DNA from: Theobroma cacao
Taxonomy: Eukaryota > Streptophyta > Magnoliopsida > Malvales > Malvaceae
Direction: 5' to 3'
DNA length: 64,000 nt
Assembly: GCF_000208745.1 (NCBI RefSeq)
Contig: NC_030855.1
Coordinates: 18,975,446-19,039,445, forward strand
This document shows positions 31,422 through 44,332 of this stretch, piece after piece. Under the pieces are notes generated by a model. It saw nothing but the letters and a program-made list of their open reading frames with translations, did not search any database and was not told the origin of the DNA. A program made the translations under genes and the position numbers. Position 1 is the first letter of the stretch; each line of letters starts with the position of its first letter.

Positions 31422-32964
31422 TGGTTTTGCGCGAGGGGTTTACTAGATTTGTTTCCGTTGCGTTATCGAGACATGGAAAATTTTTTTTCACATGAATATT
31501 TATACGTATGCGTTTCCGTATTTGTACGAATATAAATAGAAAGAATGGCGGCGCTTGGCTTTCTTAATGGCGGAAGGCAGGGAGAGAGAAAGAGAGAGAG
31601 AGAGACAGGAGCGGAGAAGACTGCTGCGATAGAGGAGGTCAAGGAGGAGCGTGCTTTCTTGCTTTTTCTCTTTTTTCTTTGTCATTGGGAGTTTGTAAAA
31701 TGTTGGAATTGACAAAATCTCCTATTTTACGCTTACCATTATTTTACAACTATAATTATCATTATCATTATCATTATTATTTTATTTTATAGTAATAATA
31801 ATAGTATTATTTCTTAATTTGTTAGTGGTAATCATCTCTTTCTTTTAATATATAAAGTTTAAATTTTCCTTTTAAATTTAAATAAAAATAAAGCTGTATA
31901 TGTTGTTAAAATAAATTAACTTTATTCTAACATCATAAAATGTGTGTTATTGATAGTGAATATATTTGGCATGGCATGAATATATCATGTAAGAACATAA
32001 TTATTTTTGGCCAAATTAAACATAATTTAACATGAAAAAGAAACTACAATCAAAAAATACTAAAAGATTTTAGTTACATGTATTTAACTTTCATTGAGAT
32101 TACTTTGTGTTAATAAGTTAATAGATATAATATTTAAAACAAAATCTTTGAATCATTTTAAAAAAATAAATTTTTATTTTTATTATATTTAATTTTTATA
32201 TTTTTATTTTAAATTAAATAGATTGTTAATAATTGATTAATTATTATTACTTAAAACGTCACTTATCATTTTAGGTCATATGGTGCTAATGTGTCGTACT
32301 AATATTTCATAGTAAATAATAATATGATATATTGATATAGTATAATGATATGATTATGTAAAATTAATATCTTCTATGTCACATAAAAAATACGATTGAT
32401 ATTTTAATTAATGATAAAATAATAATTTATTTCAATTTTAATTATAAATTTTTTAAAATTTTATGTCAAATTAAAATAAAAATTTTTTAAAAATGATTAA
32501 TGTTAGAATTTTCAAACCGTATCCCTTTAAAGTACAATTCATATTTTCAATCTATTTGACTTGCATGACTTTAATTTTAGTGCCATTAATAATTGGAATC
32601 CAAATATTAAAAGTCCAACTCATTTGTGAACAAATATGTATTTAAAAAAAAAAAATTGGTATAAGATTTTCATAATAGGACATTATTCTTATCCAATTTT
32701 TTTAAACTTTGATCCGTTGACTACCAAAAAAAACCAACCCGAATCAATGGCGATCGGATACGGCCCGAACCAACAAGAACCGGGTTCGGAAATATTTCCC
32801 TTTCTTATTTATAAAAAGAAAAATCAAAATATCGAAACAAATATCACAGACTAAAAAATAAAATACTTTCCCTGTTCTTCAAGCCAACAAAAAAAAAAAA
32901 AAAAAACTCCGAAAACCCATAGTCTCTCGCTCTTTCGAGGTCGATCCCCAACAGTAATCCAATC
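31422..32964. promoter_or_regulatory. Bidirectional intergenic region between the ELL-like gene and UBP6
   Basis: The two genes diverge from this 1.5-kb spacer. The ELL-like side is GA-rich (GAGAGA run near 31585-31602), as in many plant 5' UTRs. The centre (31700-32500) is very AT-rich and gene-free. On the UBP6 side, TATTTATAAA at 32806-32815 could be a TATA element about 150 bp before the ATG, and an A-run with CT-rich leader sequence follows. Confidence 0.5.
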
Positions 32965-35900
32965 ATGCTGACAGGTTCTCTAGTCGAAACACTTTGCTGA
33001 TTATTTCCATTTTCATTCATAGTTAATGTATCGTTTGGATACTACCTGGAAGGGTTTTTCTTTTTTTAAATTTCTGGTTTATTATTATTGTTGATTGATG
33101 GAACTGCTAGAACTTTTTATTTTTGGACTTCAATTTGGATTTTTTTCAAATAGGTCTTCTTGGATTTCGGATTTTTTTATCTGGGTTTTTTGGGATTCGA
33201 TTCTGTCGTCCCGTGTTTGCTCCTTTATGTGATTCTTGAGGTCGTATTTTTTTTTTTGGTGTTTTGTGGTTATACTAGCTGTTAAAGAACTACGCTAATG
33301 TGATTGTCTGTTGTCTCAGCGTTTAATTTTGACGGGTGTAATGGTCACTTTTCTTTTTACAATTAAGTGTAGGTAGTGGAAGTAAATTATTGAGTATTCA
33401 GATATTTAATTAAAGCAATTGATTAAGGCTTCTATATTGCATCAGAAAAAATTGAACTTTATATGCACTTGAACTTTGCAGATCCATCTAACATTTGAGA
33501 AGATTCAATTTTTTAATGCTATGACCTAAGTTTTGCTTATAGGACTGAGTTTTGACTGTAAAAATAGTAACGAGTTGTAAAATGTATGAGGCAACTAGAT
33601 AGACAATTTATTCACTATAAAAAAAAAGGTGAAACTATGAATGAAATTCAAAATTTCAAGTTTTATGTTGCATATTTTGGGGAAGGGTTTGATTGATGGT
33701 TAGTTAGAGAAGGAATCAGGTACCAGTGTTGAGGCTTGATCCATTCCATAGTGCCCTTTTTTTCTCCTGAGGGTTAAGGCATTTGTATTTGATATTATAA
33801 TGATTTTTAACTCTTAATAATCCTCTTTGAATGTTGTAGTGAGTGTGAAATGGCAAAAGGAAGTCTTTAAGGCTGTGGAAATTGACACGAGTCAGCCTCC
33901 ATATGTTTTCAAGTGCCAGTTGTTTGATCTAACTGGAGTACCCCCTGAAAGGCAGAAGATTATGGTTAAAGGTGGCTTACTGAAGGTACTTGATAGCTTT
34001 GTATAAAATAGCTAGCAAAATTGCTTGATAAAGTACTTTAACTGTTTAGTGCAAAGATTAGAGATACTAACCCGCTATTTGTCAACTTATGGTTCTCTAA
34101 TGTGCCTACTTTGCTTTTTCTTTGGACAATGTAGGATGATGCAGATTGGTCTACAGTTGGGGTGAAACAGGTGAACGATCTTCATAGCACTTACTTATTT
34201 TTTCCCTCCATCCCATGCTTCTGCACATTTATCTGATAAGCATGCTGTGTCTTGTGTCGTAATGTTTTTTCCAGGGTCAAAAATTGATGATGGTGGGAAC
34301 TGCTGATGAGATTGTTAAGGCCCCAGAAAAGGGCCCTGTTTTTATGGAAGATCTTCCAGAAGAAGAACAAGTGGTGTCTTTGGTAAGAGCCAATTTCACT
34401 CTCTGTTTTCTACTATCATTTTCATATTCTTCTTTGTCTCCTTTAACTGTAAAATATGTTCCTGCACTGTAATTATATGAAGAATACAATATGGTATTAT
34501 TGTAGTATGTCATTTGATTTCATTGTATGTCTAGCTTTTGTCAAATAGTTAGTTACTTGTGATTTACACACTATTCAAGTGTTTGGTACTTTCCTTTGAT
34601 CTCATTGAATATGAAGAAGAGCCAAAAATCACTGAGGTTGTTGGTTGACATGTATTTTTCAAAGAAGTGAAATTAATTATAGAGCCTTTGCAAGATGTAC
34701 CACAAAACTTAGATGAAATCGTTCTCTACATGTTACAAGCTTCGCTTGCTTACCCTTCTGGAAAATATGGAAACAGAGGAACCTTTTTCTTTGACATCAA
34801 CCAGAGAACACTGGATTGGAGCTTAAATCTTAAATTTCAGTCTGAAAGGTTTAAATTGAAACAATCAGATCCTAGTTGAAGAGCTCTTGAAGCCTAAGCT
34901 ATCAAATTGACTTGGGTTCAACAAAACATCAATAGAGTCGATGTTAGCCTTCACTGTGCTGCTGCATGTTCGCCGCAACTCCTGCAGCAGGTTTTTTGTA
35001 TTCCTCCAAATCTTTCTTGTATGCTTCCATGGCTTCAGCTGCTTTGGCATTCCAAATATTCTTCTCTTTCTCACTAAGTTCCTTATATTTCCCTGAAATC
35101 AGTGCATTAAGAGTAGCATTGTTCTTTCCTGGTCACTCTTGCATCAGAGTTTTCCTTGCTTCCTTACTGAACAAAAGATATGAAGAAGCAGGCTTCTTGT
35201 GCCTGTTAAAGTCAGAGCTCTGCTGCTGCTTCTTCTGGCATCTCTCTTTGTTCTTTTTAATAATATTCTCTGCCTTCTCTTTCTTCTTAAGCAGTTAAAG
35301 AGCTTCTTGTTTTTGAATTTTCATCATCTCCTCCTCTTCCTCCTTTATTGCTATCTCTTTGTTCTTCAGTCATGTTCTTCCATTCTTTGCCAGCGATTTT
35401 TGCAACCGCCAAGATGTTCTTGTTCTCTGCTAGAAGACCTGCTCTTCTCTTATCGGAGAACAAGAAAATTGCTGACCTTGGTTGCTTTGGCTTCAACGGA
35501 TCCCTTTCTTTCTTGGTCGTCTTGGTCTCCTCTGCTTCCTGTCTGAACTGCAAGTACTGTTCAAGTAACTCCATTGCAGTCTTCTGCTTATGCTCATCTT
35601 CCAAGAGCTTCATGGCTTCACTCTTGTGCTTCTCTTTTGCAATCACCTGCCAATAGGCTACCTATCTGTAAATATGCTCATCTTCCTCATATGATAAATG
35701 TTTTATGGATTTGACTGTTTTTGTATTAACGAATGGTTGCATATTAGCTAACTATTCTTAATCTGATATTGGACTCAGTTGAGTTTCAGTTGTTTAACCT
35801 GAGTTTATTCAGAGCAATTCCTTGTATCTTTTTGGGGTGTTATGTGTCAGTGAGAGAGGGAATTGACAAGAGGCCGTAACTTGATTGTTTTTTTTGTTTA

Positions 35901-38900
35901 GTTTTAATTTTCCTTTATCTCTTGTTGATACAATTTACAATCAACTCAAGTCCTAATCTATGTTTTGGGTTCATTCTTAGTCTTTGTAATTTGTTCCTTT
36001 TCCTTAGCCTTGCAACTTTGGTCTCTTACCTAGTTCATTTTTGTATATTCAGGGTCATAGTGCTGGGCTATTTAACCTGGGAAATACCTGCTACATGAAT
36101 TCCACAGTACAATGCCTGCACTCTGTTCCAGAGTTGAAGTCTGCTTTAGTAAAGTAAGTTTTTCTTCTGTACCTAAAAATAAATTATGTGAGAATCTGGC
36201 ACTATACTTTCATGTTTTTCATATGATGCGGATATAATGTACACTGTCTTAATTGTGATCAGGTATTCACATTCAGGAAGAAGCAACGATTTGGATCAGA
36301 CTTCTCATATGTTGACAGTTGCAACTCGTGATTTATTTAGTGAACTTGATAAAAGTGTCAAGCCAGTTGCGCCTATGCAATTTTGGATGGTATGTTTTCT
36401 TTGTTTCTTGTCACACATATTCGCATCTCCATGTTCTCTCTGATCTGTGAAGTTCATAGGATATCACTCAATGGAAGAAATAGATCTGCTAGAATTTAGG
36501 TGAAATTATAGTATGTAGCATGTGGCGAGTTTGTCTTAGGTTGTGCTCTTCTATTTTTTATATTTACATTAGGCAAAAGTTCATGGAAATGGTGTAATAC
36601 TGTGCCTTGTCAAACATTATTTTGCTGATTTTGTAGAACTCTTTTTTCCAAGCAGTCTACTCTTTTAGTGCTGGAGCTCCATGTAAATATTTTTTGTGCT
36701 GTTGTCAACAGAGTTGTTGCTTTGTTCTTTATAGTTGATTAAAAGCTTCTGTTATTTTGGTTTTTTGTTGCTAAACTTAGTTTAATGAATTTTGGAGAAC
36801 TCATTGTTTATATGTATTGTGGTTGTAGGTATTGCGTAAAAAGTATCCTCAATTTGGCCAGTTGCATAATGGTGTATTCATGCAGCAGGTGTTTAATTCT
36901 TGATCTACTGTACATAATACTCTTCCTGTTTTAGATTTGTTTATGTGCTGATATGTAACTTGGAATTTTATATAGGATGCTGAAGAATGTTGGACACAAC
37001 TATTATACACCCTTTCTCAGTCACTTCGATCACCAGGTTCCAGGTAGTTTTCTTGTTCTTTGTCATTTAGATCTGTAAGCTTTGCTTACCGGCATAAGTT
37101 TGAGCAATATCCATGGCGCTCTTGATAATTGAAAGTTTCACACACATCTCACTTTAAACCATTCATTTTATCAAACATTTTCAGCAAAATTAGGGTTTTT
37201 TATTTTGAGCAGTTATGTCTTGCATAGTTCTTTTGGTACTACAGTGTTTTACTAGCATGTACCTCTACACTTATTTAGAAGAATAATACTATTCTCTCTC
37301 CTTTTTTTTTTTGCAGTGAAAATCTTGATACTGTAAAGGACCTTTTTGGTATTGAACTTGCAAGCAGGTAGATATCTACAGATTTGGTCATTGGTCCATA
37401 TTATTATTTAAAGATAATAGTAGCAAGTTAGACGGTTTATATATGCCATGTTCTGTAACTTTTGGATAATTGTTGCTGCTATTCAAACTCCAACTGCAGC
37501 TGTCCGCGTTAGAAATAAAGATAAAAGTAAACCATCAGTATACTAACTGGGGAAAAGATAAACAAGATCAGACTTCAAATAGTTTAGACAAGCAAACCAG
37601 AACATCCCTTGTCTTCTCATGCCTGCATCGAAGTAGTTTATGTAGTTTCTACAGTTCAAAGGACATGAATTTTCTGTTCTTTCTTTGCTTTATGTTATTT
37701 TTGAGATAATTATCTACCCAATATCTAGCTGACTGGTTCACATGCCCCAAGTTTATGTATTACCTAGCAATGCATTGTACAACTTGCTGCCTTTCATATA
37801 ATTTTGTTTCTCTTTATCTAAAGGGTTCTTGATAATTTAGCCTTCTTTTATTATCCAACCATGTTTGATTGCTAGGATACATTGCCAAGAGAGCGGTGAA
37901 GAAAGCTCTGAAACAGAATCAGTTTACTCACTAAAATGCCATATTTCACAAGAGGTGAACCATTTGCATGAAGGTCTAAAGCATGTAAGTTTTACCAGCA
38001 ATCAACTATATATGAATAAAGTACATCCATTCCTGTGTGCAATTGATTTCTTTTGATAGTCTTGTAACTTTGTGCCTGAATGAAAAAGATTTGAGTTTGG
38101 GGCAGTTACTGGGTTCAGAGCCCTGCTGCCACTGATTGCACTTCTGATGGGCTTTAATTTATCCAAATTCATTTAAGAAATGGAATAACAAATTTAATAT
38201 ATTGGAGTTAATTTAATCTTTTTTTCTTTGATGAGTGGTTTATCCTAGCCACTCTGCCTTGCACATGCTATTACAAACTATGTTAATGTCTATTACTGTT
38301 CATCCTTTTCTATTTTCATCAGTAATCCAATGATGCATCTTCTTCTTAATCCTTTGACAGTTGACATGAATAAGAAGGTTTTTATATGTAGGGTTTGAAA
38401 TCAGAATTGGAAAAGGCTTCTCCTGCCCTGGGGCGTAGTGCAATTTACTTGAAAGAGTCTCGAATAAATGGCTTGCCAAGGTAACCGATGGCTTCTTTAC
38501 ATCATCTATATATAATGTACGGTAGTCTGCTCAATGTAACGTCAGATTTCTTTCTGATGTCCATTTGCTATTTTCATGCTTCATACTGTCCTCATGTTTT
38601 CTTGGAACAGAAGAACTTTCTGGTAACTTTTTTTTTTTTTTTGGTTTTTTGGGTGAATTCTGACAGGTATTTGACTATTCAGTTTGTCCGGTTTTTCTGG
38701 AAGAGGGAGTCAAATCAAAAGGCTAAGATATTGCGTGTATGCAAATTTTATTTTGACTTGGCACATGATTAGATTTTTTATATGTTTTCATGAACATCAT
38801 ATATATATATAACCATCAAGAGATGACTTAGTAAAGGCACATAAAAAATTGAGACCCTTCTGTCTGTTTATTGAACTGTGTTGTGACTTTTAAATGACAT

Positions 38901-40221
38901 GATATGTGTTTCCCTTTTCAGAAAGTGGATTATCCACTGGAGTTGGATGTTTATGATCTGTGTTCAGACGAACTTCGCAAACAATTGGAAGGCCCTCGCC
39001 AGGTAGCCATTTTGCCTTATTTTGATGAATAATTAGATTTCAGTTTGCAATGCATTGATCAAGTTTTTCTTGATATGCAAATTTTAGATTCTGAGGGATG
39101 AGGAAGGTAAAAAGCTTGGTTTGAAAGCTAATGAGAAGAGCTCTGGCACTAAAGATGATGATGTCAAGATGACTGATGCAGAGGTGACTAGATGATTTAG
39201 TTACAAGTGCAGACATGAAATTGCAATCCTGAGTACTTGTGTTTGATACAGTTTGTTTAATGCATGCAGGGATCATCAAATGCAAGTGGAGAATCATCTG
39301 CAACTACACCTCAAGAAGGTGAAATCCCTCGATGCCTGAAATCTCTTGTCACTCTAAACTGGTTACCAGTACTTCTATGCAGTTTATTCTCTAGATATGT
39401 ATCATTTAGGGGTTGCATGTAAGGAGCCATGGTTTTCCTCTTTTAAATAAATGAATATCTGACGAATAAAATCTAAAGTTTTTGAAGCCCATTATACATG
39501 GATGAATTTCCTAGCATGAGACTGTATTAAGCTGCTATGTTTAAATAATTTCTAATTCCTCATGGTGAGCTCCTGAATAACATGATTAGACTCAAATTGT
39601 ACACCATAGTTCTCTGTGAAGTTGCAATTATATTCCTCAAGTAATATATGGGATACTTTACACTCTTCACAGATTGATTTCTCACTTCGTCTTTTACAGG
39701 GGTTCTCTCTGACAAGGAATCACGTTTGACTGGGATTTATGATTTGGTTGCTGTGCTCACCCACAAAGGTCGAAGTGCTGATTCAGGGCATTACGTTGCT
39801 TGGGTCAAGCAAGAAAGTGGTCAGTTCCCTGGAATAGTTCGTTCAGGACTTTATATCTATGCCATGTGGTTTACGTATTATTATTGTAATAATTAATAAT
39901 TGTCACTAATTACAGGGAAATGGATTGAGTTTGATGATGATAACCCTATTCCTCAGCGGGAGGAAGACATTGTTAAACTGTCTGGAGGAGGTAATCTTCA
40001 ACCTGACCTTTATGAAATTCTAACGCATCTTGTTCTGTCACTCATAAGCTGGTCTATACAAACAAACTCTAATAATAGTAATGTTTTGAACAGACAATTC
40101 ATCTCATTGATTTACTGCTTACAATTAACATGCACATTCACTGACCCCTTTATTTTTGGTTGTAGGTGATTGGCACATGGCATACATCTGCATGTACAAG
40201 GCTCGAACCATAGCGATGTAA
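32965..40221 (+). CDS. UBP6: Ubiquitin carboxyl-terminal hydrolase 6 (proteasome-associated deubiquitinase)
   Basis: Eighteen exons: 32965-32974, 33840-33985, 34135-34170, 34275-34382, 36053-36153, 36263-36389, 36829-36888, 36976-37043, 37317-37367, 37876-37984, 38392-38480, 38667-38736, 38922-39002, 39088-39183, 39270-39318, 39700-39819, 39916-39990 and 40166-40221. They total 1452 nt, or 483 residues, close to Arabidopsis UBP6. Residues about 4-75 are a ubiquitin-like domain that docks on the proteasome. The USP Cys box GNTCYMNS gives C113. The His box (GHYVAW, H near 431) and WIEFDDDN complete the active site. The enzyme trims ubiquitin from proteasome-bound substrates. The basic segment RFFWKRESNQKAK resembles the region linked to calmodulin binding in Arabidopsis. 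The first coding exon is only 10 nt, with donor GTTCTC. Intron 4 hosts an antisense retrocopy. Confidence 0.97.
34950..35665 (-). pseudogene. Decayed retrocopy of a 3xHMG-box (HMGB6/13-type) gene inside UBP6 intron 4
   Basis: Antisense to UBP6, an intronless stretch reads through the linker (IAKEKHKSEAMKLLED), HMG box 2 (PRSAIFLFSDKRRAG...EWKNMTEEQ), a frameshift near 35340, a Lys/Glu linker and HMG box 3 (PASSYLLFSKEARK...NIWNAKAAEAMEAYKK). An in-frame stop lies within box 3, in the segment LMQE*PGK. The parental family is three-HMG-box chromosomal proteins with introns, so contiguous exon sequence indicates a processed pseudogene. The 5' third is missing, with a break near 35665. Sequence at 34650-34950 may be its old 3' UTR. 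Confidence 0.85.
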
Positions 40222-43200
40222 TATTGTTTTGATATGTGGTGTACTTTGATTTATTTTTACATTAAACGGGAACCACCGTCGTATATTGAGAATTGTGAAA
40301 TGTCCAAATAGATTTTTGCAGAATTGTGTTGTACTTATATACATTGTCATCCATGCAGTTTCTAGGGTGTGCTTTTAAATTTATTGAATTTTAAATAATA
40401 TGATGGTATTTATTTGGATATCATTTTGATCAAGAGTGTCAAAATTTACAAGAGAAGCTTAATCTTGGGTCTCCACAATTATTTGTGATTTGCCATAATT
40501 TCTATTCAAATATCCATTTATCAATATCACTGCTTGTATGATTCGTGCTGTATGCAATTCTATTTTTGCCGATAAAAAACCGACTTTTGAACCATAGCCA
40601 TGTATTTTTCTTATGTGCCATAAATGGTTGAGAGTTTGATGATGATTGTAATTAAGTATTGACATGAAATTAATCATTGACATTGACTGACTAGTATTGA
40701 ATTGAATTGAATTGAATTGAACTGAACTGAGACCTAACATACTTGCCATTGCTGAATTTTCTCTTAGAATTTTATGAGCTTATTGCTTGAACTCGATTTG
40801 ATAAGTTGTTTACAAATTCTAATGGCATAATTGTTAAAGTACTCCACATAATAAGCTGGGGAAATCAACAGTGACAGATGTGTTTCGAGTCCGTTGACGA
40901 CTGGATGGAATTGGGTGCCAAAATTAGGAATGAGTCCAAGTGGCAATAAGCAATAGTTGAAGGCTTAAAGAGGAAGCAAAAGCCCTGTGCTAGTTGGATG
41001 TGACGTGACGGCCAGGGCCCGGGGCAGGGAGCTCTTTCACTTCAATCTTAAACCGACAATTTTGTTTCAACGGCAGCGTTGCTGTACAGTGTGGTGACGA
41101 GCCTGAGTGGTGAATCACGGCACCCCATTTGGTCTTCCATGATGCTGACTGCATTAATTGCGGGGAAGGAAGCAAAGTCATATCTCTTACTTTTGGACGT
41201 CGGTGCCCAAATAACAGTACAAAAACCCTCCGTGGCCACCGAGCCACACATTCACCGTTCCATTCTTTTTCGTAAAATCTGCACTACACAGTGCAGATTC
41301 ACCGTTCAAATAAGATCTGCACTACACATGTACGGTTTTATTCCGTAAAGTTGGAAAAACTTTTCTCAAAAAAATGTTTTAAGTCCCAAGGAAGTATAAT
41401 CACATTTTTCAACAAAAATATTTTTGACATTTATTCAGACAATTAAAAAACACATAAAATTTTATACATAATAAATTATTTTTCGATTATCGAACGAGGT
41501 TTAAGCTTACGAGAATGACATAATCAGATTCAATCTCCACCTTTATTAGCATTGACCAAACAAAAATCGCAACTGTATCTTTGATTGAGGATTAATAATA
41601 TCAATCCCATTCCTGCCCTTTGAAGGTGCATCAAGTAGGATTCCAAGTTAGCCAACTGCTACCAATGCATGGAGGACCAGCACAAAAGTATGATCCAGTT
41701 TCTTGCCTTCCATGGGAATTATGCGACTCGTTGAAAATTTGAATTCAGCCATTGATCTGAGTTTTCCCCATGAGGGGTCCACCTCAACAATATAATGTAT
41801 ATGTTCCTTGTGGGCCTAATTTCTCCAGTTTCGGCCGAAAAGGATTAGGGGAGCCCTGTACATGTGGTTGGTTGCAGATGACATTGCTAAACCAAAGGGG
41901 TGGTCCAATTCTCAAACGCATTATAGTGGGTGGCCCATGAGGCAGAGAGAGAGCAGCAGCAGCAGCATTTGATGATTCAACTCCTCTAGTTGAAAAATCA
42001 GCACATCAATTAGTCACACATGGATTGATTCTTCCAAACCTACCACTTCCTCTTAGATTGTAGCTATTAGGCAATCCTTGCCAAATTAGGACCCTGCCTG
42101 CTTTGCAAATCTGCTTTCAACCTTGAACGCCCCTAGTCACCTAGCACTACAACCCATGTGTTTCCGTATCATGTTACTCTACAAACACAACATGAAACGA
42201 GAGGAGAGGGAATTGTGCTTGTCCACACCTCACAAATTCCTATAATTGTAATTTTACCTCTTCTAGGGTAAACAAACCAACAATCTGATCGCTTGTGTAA
42301 AATATCATTCGAAAAATGCTTATAAAGAAGGTTCGATTGCAAGTACTTGATGGTTTCTCCTTTCTTCACGAGCAAGATTGTTATGATTATGCTTATACCG
42401 AATGATTCTCTCTTCAACCTTTTGCACAGTATCACTTTACTTATGAAAGAAGCACCAAATTTTAGTCACCTTCAAAACAGTGGCTCAGCAGTTTTTCAAA
42501 GTTGTGATTCAGAGGGGAAACACGATGGAGTATTCCAGGCGTGTTACTCTCATGAAAAAATAATACCAGCTCTTTAATACATGCAGCAATGATTAACACG
42601 TGTTAGTGTTAATGGGCACCATTCACTGTACTTTGTAGAAAGCCTTGGAAAACCCTTCACCTGTTCGTAAGGTTTGATATGACGTTAATTTCAAAAATGT
42701 TAAGACGTCATTCCAAAGTCAAACTAAAGAGCCTAGGGAGATAGGCTAAGGCACAGGTACTCCTCAACCTATAACACTAACATCAAAATTGACATTATCA
42801 GATCCAATTTACTTGTTTACCTTGTAAGATTAAAAAAAAAAAAAATCCATTGCATGCTCTCCACACAAGCTGAGATATAAGAAAACTAAAAATAGGAAAA
42901 ATGATTAATCAAAATAAACAAATGTTGCAAAAGGAAGAGGGGAACATCGAAAGAACAAACAATATCGAAAGTGAAGGGGGAGAGATTAATTTTGTCTAGC
43001 TCTTGAAAGACAAAAAGGTTTTAAACAACTGGAGGTCGGAACTATGGAGCATGGATTTGCCTTTCCCATATGGTCTCCCACTCCACCATATTCATAAACA
43101 ACCAAAAGGGTGTCGAATCCTTTGCACCCATGAATGGCATACTATCTAACAAAGATATAACAAGGGGGGAAAGCCCTTTTGGGATTAAGACCACACCTCA

Positions 43201-43570
43201 AATAAATAGGGAAATACCCTTTTCTTTTCTTCTATTATCATTCATAAAACTCATACAAACACACCACAAGAGAAAAAGAAAAATGAAAATGAAAAACTCA
43301 ATATATATAGAGAGAGAGAGAGAGAGAAGAATGCTACTTGTAGCATTAAGTCTTCGCGGCATTGTCATCTCCTATAATACTTATCATCCAGCTAAACCAT
43401 AAGATATCCCTCGTAGTATCATTAGATACTACAAAACCAAGCAATTATCTTCACAACCTTAGCTTTAATTACCATGACAAGCACAATTAAACAAAGGGAA
43501 AGTGGGGAAAGATTTTTTTAAAAAAATATTATAAGGGAAAAAAACATATATATGTTTTTCTATTTCTACT
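40222..43570. other. Intergenic between UBP6 and Dof (convergent)
   Basis: UBP6 3' UTR sequence comes first, with no certain poly(A) site seen. A TTGAA-type pentanucleotide repeat lies at about 40694-40731. A GC-richer island occupies about 40990-41260. A perfect 10-bp hairpin AATCTGCACT-acac-AGTGCAGATT is at 41276-41299. A GA-run lies at about 43310-43327. I found no credible gene. Confidence 0.5.
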
Positions 43571-44332
43571 CTACTGAAAACTTGAACCTGGAGTGTAAAT
43601 AGCAAGATCAGGCCACCCATTGCTACCGCCAGTCCAACAACTTGTATCCCCACCACCCTGCACACCCAAATAACTCTCCCCGTTATTATTGCTCTCACCC
43701 AGTCCCGGATCCCGACTCGGACCCTGATTCATCCCAAGACCTGAATCCAAATTCCCCACAAATTCACCCATTTGCACCGTTTTCAAACCCGGCCCATTTG
43801 GATTCAGCCCTTCTAGAAGGTTTCCAAACTGCCCACTCGACGACAACAGCGAGCTAAAGCTCCCACCGATATCCATCATCTTCCTATCTTGATGATCAAC
43901 CGACAAGACATACATCCGGGTCGGGTCGCCCTCCGAACCCGAATTACGAACTCCCGAGTTCAAGACGACTTGCTGGGGAATCGTCGATGATGATGTCGGC
44001 GGCGGGGAAGGGTCAGGGAGTTTTGGGTTTCGGCTCGGGTCAGGAGCGGGGTTGGGCTGGCGTTTGGGGTTGTTGGTGGAGGAGGAGGACGATGATGAGG
44101 ATGAGCGTTTGGTGTTCTTGCGGGTGCCGCCACCGATGGGGATGTTACGGAGGGCGCCTCCTTTGGTCCAGTAACGGCGGCAGTTCTTGCAGAAATGGCG
44201 GGGCTGAGACAAGTTGTAGTTGTTGTAGTAACAGAATTTAGTGTTGGTAGAGTCACAGCGCGGGCATTTTAGCTGCTCTTGCTCTGGAAAAGCCGGAGCT
44301 TTCATTTGTTGAAAACCCGTCGGGTCTTGCAT
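43571..44332 (-). CDS. Dof-type zinc finger transcription factor (ADOF1/DOF1.7-like)
   Basis: Single-exon ORF of 253 residues starting [10 protein letters not shown]. Residues 21-74 are a complete Dof domain with one CX2CX21CX2C zinc finger (C23, C26, C48, C51) and the invariant [19 protein letters not shown] core. It binds AAAG-core DNA in the nucleus. After the domain come a Ser run, a Pro-rich stretch and Gly/Asn-rich sequence typical of an activation region, ending near a [14 protein letters not shown] motif. The leader MQDPTG and the [10 protein letters not shown] junction resemble Arabidopsis ADOF1 (At1g51700), and the neighbours agree with that assignment. A CT-run at about 45050-45067 lies in the presumed 5' UTR or promoter. 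The orthology is inferred from memory of the family. Confidence 0.95.
   Translation of the reverse strand: MQDPTGFQQMKAPAFPEQEQLKCPRCDSTNTKFCYYNNYNLSQPRHFCKNCRRYWTKGGALRNIPIGGGTRKNTKRSSSSSSSSSTNNPKRQPNPAPDPSRNPKLPDPSPPPTSSSTIPQQVVLNSGVRNSGSEGDPTRMYVLSVDHQDRKMMDIGGSFSSLLSSSGQFGNLLEGLNPNGPGLKTVQMGEFVGNLDSGLGMNQGPSRDPGLGESNNNGESYLGVQGGGDTSCWTGGSNGWPDLAIYTPGSSFQ

Noticed and set aside
31174..31535. Several Pro/Arg-rich ORFs over the first ELL-like exon
   Set aside because: They are other frames of the GC-rich Gly/Pro exon; only the MYGGSS frame continues through matching splice phases.
41079..41348. 90-codon ORF in the UBP6-Dof gap, with antisense ORFs over the same interval
   Set aside because: Several overlapping frames are open only because the island is less AT-rich; no family resemblance.
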